Positions 58,066 to 64,000 of a stretch of DNA of 64,000 nucleotides are shown piece after piece; the first letter of the stretch is position 1, and every line of letters begins with the position of its first letter. The DNA lies in assembly GCF_900142975.1 (NCBI RefSeq), contig NZ_LT670848.1, positions 1,550,001 to 1,614,000 of the forward strand. Direction: 5' to 3'. Below the pieces are notes generated by a model. It made no database searches, was not told the origin of the DNA, and worked only from the letters and a program-made list of their open reading frames with translations. Origin of the DNA: Salegentibacter salegens. GTDB taxonomy: Bacteria > Bacteroidota > Bacteroidia > Flavobacteriales > Flavobacteriaceae. Made by a program: the position numbers and the translations under genes.

Positions 58066-59018
58066 TAAAATAGGTCTCGAATTATTTTTTCTTCCGAAAT
58101 TCCTTCGGCTTCAGCTTTGTAATTTTTGATAATTCTATGGCGTAAAATCCCAATGGCTACGGCTTGTACGTCTTCAATATCAGGGGAAAATTTCCCATTA
58201 ACAGCAGCGTGAGATTTAGCGGCAAGAATAAGATTTTGAGATGCTCTTGGGCCTGCGCCCCAATCGAGATAGTTCTTCACAAATTCCGGTGCTTCAGCAG
58301 AATCCGGCCTGGTTTTTCCTACCAGTTTCACCGCGTATTCTACCACGTTATCGGCAACAGGAATTCTACGAATTAATTGCTGAATTTCCACGATTTCTTC
58401 CGCAGAAAATAAAGCATTTATCTTTTGAGTTTTATCTGAAGTTGTACTTTTTACAACGTCTACTTCTTCCTGAAAACTTGGATATTCCAGTAGAATAGAA
58501 AACATAAACCGGTCTAATTGCGCTTCTGGCAATGGATAGGTTCCTTCCTGCTCTATTGGGTTTTGAGTAGCCAATACAAAATAAGGATTGGCGAGGCGGT
58601 AATTATGCCCGGCAACAGTAACAGATCGCTCCTGCATAGCCTCCAGTAAAGCCGCCTGTGTTTTTGGGGGAGTTCGGTTAATTTCGTCGGCCAGGACTAT
58701 ATTTGAAAAAACCGGACCTTTTATAAATTTAAAGTTCCTGTTTTCGTCCAGTATCTCTGCGCCAAGAATATCACTTGGCATTAGATCTGGGGTAAACTGG
58801 ATTCTTTTAAAATCAAGTCCTAAAGCCTGGGAAATGGTGTTTACCATTAATGTTTTTGCCAAACCGGGAACCCCAACAAGCAAAGAATGTCCTCCTGAAA
58901 AAACAGAAAGCAGGATTTGGTCTACAACCATATCCTGCCCTATAATAACTTTGGCAATTTCTTTTTTTAAATCCCGGTGCTTAACTACCAGTTTTTCTAC
59001 AAGAGCAACATCTGACAT
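58065..59018 (-). CDS. MoxR-family AAA+ ATPase
   Basis: This 317-residue protein has Walker A GVPGLAKTLM near 59, Walker B VLADEINRTPPKTQAALLEAM near 122 and a sensor region FVLATQNPIEQEGTYPLPEAQLDRFM near 157: a classical MoxR. These ATPases work as chaperones that activate metalloenzymes or BatA/BatB von Willebrand proteins. The usual DUF58 partner is not behind it here; a small membrane protein is. It follows the SurA-like gene by 10 bases. Confidence 0.92.
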   Translation of the reverse strand: MSDVALVEKLVVKHRDLKKEIAKVIIGQDMVVDQILLSVFSGGHSLLVGVPGLAKTLMVNTISQALGLDFKRIQFTPDLMPSDILGAEILDENRNFKFIKGPVFSNIVLADEINRTPPKTQAALLEAMQERSVTVAGHNYRLANPYFVLATQNPIEQEGTYPLPEAQLDRFMFSILLEYPSFQEEVDVVKSTTSDKTQKINALFSAEEIVEIQQLIRRIPVADNVVEYAVKLVGKTRPDSAEAPEFVKNYLDWGAGPRASQNLILAAKSHAAVNGKFSPDIEDVQAVAIGILRHRIIKNYKAEAEGISEEKIIRDLF

Positions 59019-59028
59019 TGATAAATTA

Positions 59029-60474
59029 CTAATTTTTTAACCAGTTACTACTATACTCACAGTCTTTAAACTTTCCATTCACTTTAATATAAGTATCACC
59101 AATTTTTTCTCTTTGCCATTCTTCAATAGCTTCAAGCTGTTTGTCGCGTAGTGCCAGCTCTTTTATTTTTGAAAAATCTGTAGCATAGTTAGCTTCGTGC
59201 TCAGAAATTCTTTCATTTACTTTTATCAGCTTAAAATATGGGCGCCCAGTTCTATCCTGATCACGCAATCTTAGTGAAAGTTCTCCTTCCTGTAACTCTC
59301 CTACCTCATCGTATAACTTAGGATCTATCTTAGATAACTCAAAACGGGTATCACCTGTTCTAGGGTTAATAAGTTTCCCACCGTCTGCTTTTGTTTCTTC
59401 CTCATCAGAAAATTCACGAGCAGCTTCGGCAAAATCCAAAACGCCTTCGTTTACCCTCTTTCTAATACTATCAATTTTAGCTTTGGCTTCTTCAACAGAG
59501 GCATTTGTTACATCTGGAATAAGCAAGATATGTCTTAAATCTACATTTTGACCTCTAATTCTATCTACCTGGATAATGTGATATCCAAATTCAGTTTCAA
59601 AAGGTTCACTTACCTCTCCTTCCTGAAGACTAAAGGCAACATCTTTAAATTCTTTTACAAAATTATCTTTTCTTGAAAGCGAAATTCTACCACCGTCCCT
59701 GGCACTTACAGGGTCTTGTGAATATAAAACAGCTTTAGTAGCAAAACTTGCATCGTTATCTAAAACATCTGCTCTAAATTCATTTAGACGCTCTATCACT
59801 TTTTCTTTTTCACTCTGTGGAATTTCAGGTTTTATAACAATTTGAGAAAGTTCAATTTCTTCACCAAAAACCGGGCGCTCATCTTCCGGAATACTTTCAT
59901 AGTAAGCTCTTACTTCTTCTGGAGTAATTTCTACCGTTTCAATAATTCGTTGTTGCATACGGCTGGCTAACTGGCGCTCTTTATTCAGTTCAAACAACTC
60001 GCTTCTAAATTCAGCTTCATTTTCTTTGTTATAGAATTCAAGAACTTTTTCCATTGAACCTACCTGGCGAACCATTTCAGAAATTTGCTGGTCTATATAA
60101 TTGTTAACCTCAGCATCCATGATAATAATACTATCCTGAATAGCGTGATGCGCATAAAGTTTGTTTTCCATTAAAGAACCGGCAAGTTGACAATCGGTAA
60201 CATCAGCGGTAGACATTCCCTGGCTTTGCATATCCTTGTACATCATATCTACATCGCTGTCAAGAATAATATAATCACCAATTACTGCCGCAATTCCATC
60301 TACTTTTCTGCGTTCTGAGTTATTTTCTTCAGCAACGGTATTTTTTGCGATCTCATCCTCAGGCTGTATAGAAGTACTATCGGTCACGATCACATCTTGA
60401 GAGTAACCGCTAAATCCAAGTAAAATGGCTAAAAGAAAGCCGGTGGTATTAATTATAGATTTCAAATTGTTCAT
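59029..60474 (-). CDS. SurA-like periplasmic peptidyl-prolyl isomerase
   Basis: The protein has 481 residues from ATG 60474, chosen because MNNLKSIINTTGFLLAILLG...YSQ is then a normal signal peptide. A SurA N-terminal chaperone region starts at DGIAAVIGDYIILDSDVDMMY. Two parvulin domains follow, the first with ELSQIVIKPEIP to FGYHIIQVDRI and the second with DLRHILLIPD to YFKLIKVNE. It likely chaperones outer-membrane proteins through the periplasm. It overlaps the upstream lipoprotein gene by 26 bases. Confidence 0.9.
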   Translation of the reverse strand: MNNLKSIINTTGFLLAILLGFSGYSQDVIVTDSTSIQPEDEIAKNTVAEENNSERRKVDGIAAVIGDYIILDSDVDMMYKDMQSQGMSTADVTDCQLAGSLMENKLYAHHAIQDSIIIMDAEVNNYIDQQISEMVRQVGSMEKVLEFYNKENEAEFRSELFELNKERQLASRMQQRIIETVEITPEEVRAYYESIPEDERPVFGEEIELSQIVIKPEIPQSEKEKVIERLNEFRADVLDNDASFATKAVLYSQDPVSARDGGRISLSRKDNFVKEFKDVAFSLQEGEVSEPFETEFGYHIIQVDRIRGQNVDLRHILLIPDVTNASVEEAKAKIDSIRKRVNEGVLDFAEAAREFSDEEETKADGGKLINPRTGDTRFELSKIDPKLYDEVGELQEGELSLRLRDQDRTGRPYFKLIKVNERISEHEANYATDFSKIKELALRDKQLEAIEEWQREKIGDTYIKVNGKFKDCEYSSNWLKN

Positions 60475-61318
60475 TTTTAATTGCATCTTTTGTAATATCT
60501 TTTTCAAGTTCCTTTATCAAATTTAATTTTTGCTTGTTAAGCAAAATCTTTTCTATGGTTGGTTCGGCATATTCAAAAGGAGCATCCTGCCCTCGTTCCA
60601 ACACATCTTTTACATAGATCAAATATACACCTAATGAATCTTCTACCTGAAGAAAATTAGATTTGTTTAAGAGTTTATCCCTATGCTCTAAAGTTAAAGC
60701 AGGGATTTTATCGTAAACCGTTTTTAACTTCACCCAAACCGAATCATTAAAAGAATAATTTTTAAACTGAAGAGAAATTTTGTCTAGCTCTTCAATATCC
60801 TCCTCATCAAAGCTGGTTAGGTAAGATTTTATTTCATTTATATTGGTGTTATTTTCAGCAAGGCTTACATACCTTAATTTCAATAGATCTTCTGTAAGCT
60901 TAAAATTGCCTTTATTTTCTTCAAAATAAGCTTCCATTTCCTCCAATGGTACAGTACTATCTAATTGCCTGCTAACTACCGCATCTTTATAAGCACTCGT
61001 ATAAAGTTCATTTTTATAATTTTCTATGAGATCTCTAAACTCTCTTTGTTGACTTTCGGGAAGATTTAATTGCGCCCTGTCTATAAGTAATTGCTGCGTG
61101 GCCCAGCGGTTTATATAATTAGAAACTATAATAGCGCTATCTTCCTGAGAAGTATTTTCGTTTATTAGTGCATTAATATCCTCTTCATACAAATAAGCAT
61201 CGTTAACCCTTACTATAACTGTGCGATCTTCTTCTTTTTCAAGATAAGAGCAACCCGCAAGCATAAAACCAGCCAGCAGAAAACATATAAAAACAGGTGA
61301 TATCTTCAAAATCATCAA
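60449..61318 (-). CDS. SurA/PpiC-related lipoprotein
   Basis: This 289-residue protein has a lipoprotein signal with lipobox MLAGC (Cys23). RTVIVRVNDAYLYEEDINAL resembles the SurA/PpiD N-terminal domain. A mostly helical middle is followed by a region ending DSLGVYLIYVKDVLERGQDAPFEYAEPTIEKIL, similar to the parvulin-edge and C-terminal helix of SurA. A complete parvulin active domain is not evident, so it is probably a chaperone without isomerase activity. It is encoded directly before and overlapping the SurA-like gene, a conserved flavobacterial pair. Confidence 0.8.
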   Translation of the reverse strand: MMILKISPVFICFLLAGFMLAGCSYLEKEEDRTVIVRVNDAYLYEEDINALINENTSQEDSAIIVSNYINRWATQQLLIDRAQLNLPESQQREFRDLIENYKNELYTSAYKDAVVSRQLDSTVPLEEMEAYFEENKGNFKLTEDLLKLRYVSLAENNTNINEIKSYLTSFDEEDIEELDKISLQFKNYSFNDSVWVKLKTVYDKIPALTLEHRDKLLNKSNFLQVEDSLGVYLIYVKDVLERGQDAPFEYAEPTIEKILLNKQKLNLIKELEKDITKDAIKNEQFEIYN

Positions 61319-61523
61319 TTATTGAGATAGCAATTTACATACCATTTTCAAATGACTTAACGCCTGTAATTTGCCAGTAAGCAAAAATAAGAATTCATTT
61401 AGGTTCCACAAGCTTATGCTTAAACGATTACAGCTAGTTAAAAATTATAATTGTTTTATCTTAAGTATCTTTAAATGAAGTTTAAAAAGCATTTGTTTTT
61501 AATTCTTTAAAAAACCGTTTGAT

Positions 61524-61979
61524 ATGAAATATACCACTGAAATTAAAATAATAAAACCCCGTACCGAAGTGATTGAAAAATTCAGCAACCCTGATAATAT
61601 GAAACATTGGCAACGTGGGTTTATTTCTATGGAACCTATTAGTGGAAAATTAGGAGAAGAAGGTTCAAAGAATATGCTAAAATATAAGATGGGAAAGCGG
61701 GATATTGAAATGGAAGAAAAAATTATTAAAAACGATCTTCCAACTCAGTTTCACGCAAATTATTCGGCTAAAGGGGTTTACAATATTCAGGAAAACTTTT
61801 TTGAAGAAACTCCAGAAGGTAATACGCTCTGGATTTCTCATAGCGAATTTAGCTTTAGTGGTTTTATGAAGTTAATGGGCATCTTTATGCCGGGTGCCTT
61901 TAGAAAACAATCATACCAGTATATGAAAGATTTTAAGGATTTTGTAGAAAATAACAAAAGTGTTTTGGACAAGAAATAG
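61524..61979 (+). CDS. SRPBCC-family protein
   Basis: This 151-residue protein has the START/Bet v 1-like pattern: YTTEIKIIKPRTEVIEKFSNPDNMKHWQRGF at the start, with a central beta sheet and a final long helix (FRKQSYQYMKDFKDFVENN). Such proteins bind hydrophobic ligands or act as polyketide cyclase-like proteins; nothing here names a ligand. It is a single gene. Confidence 0.75.
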   Translation: MKYTTEIKIIKPRTEVIEKFSNPDNMKHWQRGFISMEPISGKLGEEGSKNMLKYKMGKRDIEMEEKIIKNDLPTQFHANYSAKGVYNIQENFFEETPEGNTLWISHSEFSFSGFMKLMGIFMPGAFRKQSYQYMKDFKDFVENNKSVLDKK

Positions 61980-62040
61980 TTTTAAGTTTTAATATGAATA
62001 ATTAAAAGCTGCTATTATATTTGCCAAAAACAATTTTAAT

Positions 62041-62571
62041 ATGATACGAAGCAGTTTATTAATTGCCTTTTTAACTTTTAGCATTTTTGCAAGCGCACAA
62101 ACCAAAGTAGGAACTATAGACACCGATTACATTCTTTCACAAATGCCTGAAATGGAAGAAGTAAATAAGGGATTAGAAGCCTATGACAAGCAACTACAAC
62201 AAGATTTCCAGGCCAATGTTAAGCAATACGATACCTTGGTAAAAACTTACCAGGCTAATGCCGAAAGCCTTGCTGAAGAAGCTCGCCAGAAAAGTGAGTC
62301 TAAAATTATTGAACTTGAGAACCAAATCAAGCAGTTTAGACAAAGAGCCCAATTAATGATGCAAATGCGAAGAAATGAGCTTACTAATCCACTTTACGAA
62401 AAAATTGACGCTGCAATGCGAGCTGTAATAGACGAAGAAGGATTTACTCAAATTCTACACGCCGGTGGAAACAGCCTTGCTTTCTCTGCAGAAGAATATG
62501 ATATTACCGAAAAGGTAATGAATAAAATGGGAATTGAAATTTCTGCTCCTACTGAAGAAGAGAAAGAATAA
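62041..62571 (+). CDS. OmpH/Skp-family periplasmic chaperone
   Basis: This 176-residue protein has a signal peptide ending FASAQ (about residue 20). KVGTIDTDYILSQMPEMEEV at the start of the mature protein is the OmpH signature. A long coiled coil (about 45-115) and a C-terminal beta segment follow. It holds unfolded outer-membrane proteins in the periplasm. A -7 box TATATTTG lies at 62016-62023. It fits functionally with the SurA-like genes nearby. Confidence 0.92.
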   Translation: MIRSSLLIAFLTFSIFASAQTKVGTIDTDYILSQMPEMEEVNKGLEAYDKQLQQDFQANVKQYDTLVKTYQANAESLAEEARQKSESKIIELENQIKQFRQRAQLMMQMRRNELTNPLYEKIDAAMRAVIDEEGFTQILHAGGNSLAFSAEEYDITEKVMNKMGIEISAPTEEEKE

Positions 62572-62599
62572 GCTAATATTTTAAGCCTTGAATATCTTT

Positions 62600-62669
62600 C
62601 GTCAAGCTAAACTTGTTTCAGCTTCTCAAATCCTCTGGAGTTAGATCCTGAAACAAGTTCAGGATGACG
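62600..62669. repeat. Dispersed repeat family B, copy 3
   Basis: CGTCAAGCTAAACTTGTTTC at the left and GAAACAAGTTCAGGATGACG at the right, nearly identical to copy 1 at the ends and with the same TTAGATCCTGAAACAAGTTC block. Here it abuts a terminator rather than lying inside it. Confidence 0.85.
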
Positions 62670-62673
62670 TATT

Positions 62674-62714
62674 AAAAAAGCCCTCTCAGATTATAAAATT
62701 TGAGAGGGCTTTTT
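62674..62714. terminator. Bidirectional terminator between ompH-like gene and guaB
   Basis: The stem AAAAAGCCCTCTCA / TGAGAGGGCTTTTT has a 12-base loop, with A and T tracts on both sides, between convergent stops. Confidence 0.9.
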
Positions 62715-62733
62715 AATTTATATGGCAATAAGT

Positions 62734-64000
<1,267 letters not shown>

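Noticed and set aside
57754..59018. BatABCD-type aerotolerance operon with moxR
   Set aside because: No DUF58 or von Willebrand-domain genes follow moxR; only a small membrane protein and then the IS are seen.

Overview
The window is a piece of a chromosome from a Bacteroidota bacterium, most likely a pigmented marine Flavobacteriaceae (Gramella/Salegentibacter/Zunongwangia-like). This is inferred from AT-rich DNA, promoters of the TTG-N19-21-TAnnTTTG type, weak Shine-Dalgarno sites, a TonB receptor/DUF4249 pair, DUF6095, monomeric isocitrate dehydrogenase, mitochondrial-type aconitase and a zeaxanthin-type carotenoid cluster. Nearly all of it is core genome. The one recognisable mobile element is an IS1595-family insertion sequence (about 56630-57680). 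I see no prophage, CRISPR array, defence island or secondary-metabolite cluster.

Layout. 1-6.1 kb: the end of ribD, a HAD phosphatase, a DMT transporter, yigZ, a YbgC-type thioesterase, dnaA, a low-molecular-weight tyrosine phosphatase and an RsmI-like methylase. 6.1-9.4 kb (minus): a secreted muramidase-like protein, mltG, a GNAT acetyltransferase and dapF. 9.5-19 kb (plus): an HtrA protease, gap, a membrane coiled-coil protein, trmD, rplS, a subtilase lipoprotein, a gene-free transcribed-looking stretch, and monomeric icd. 19-22.5 kb: a TonB receptor, a DUF4249 lipoprotein and DUF6095. 22.9-28.9 kb (minus): a complete rRNA operon (16S, tRNA-Ile, tRNA-Ala, 23S, 5S) with three tandem promoters and a degenerate 5S relic behind its terminator. 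29-32.5 kb: thrS-infC-rpmI-rplT. 32.7-39.7 kb (minus): yjbQ-like, a secreted amidotransferase-like protein, dnaB, accA, lptG and tgt. 39.9-45.7 kb: split transketolase, an outer-membrane barrel, an FKBP lipoprotein, an S4 protein, a TPMT-like methylase, a phosphoribosyltransferase and aroK. 45.8-46.3 kb: two identical tRNA-Lys and one tRNA-Leu. 46.3-53.4 kb: a divergent pigment region with SDR and aldehyde dehydrogenase on the minus strand, and a CarH-like regulator with crtI-crtB-crtZ-crtY on the plus strand. 53.4-64 kb: tlpA-like, aconitase, the IS, moxR, two SurA/PpiC-type periplasmic proteins, an SRPBCC protein, an OmpH/Skp chaperone and the 3' part of guaB.

The most interesting connected system is the carotenoid locus. 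Its MerR regulator carries both the W-x9-EH and the E-x-H-x-x-G motifs of adenosylcobalamin-binding CarH photoreceptors, and a long inverted repeat directly upstream abuts the -33 element of the predicted crt promoter. This suggests a B12-based, light-released switch for zeaxanthin synthesis. Other observations: a dispersed repeat sitting inside the loops of two transcription terminators, infC lacking any usable ATG/GTG/TTG start, a terminator hairpin inside the reading frame after dnaB, a Tgt without the usual zinc cysteines, and a tRNA-Lys relic between two intact copies.
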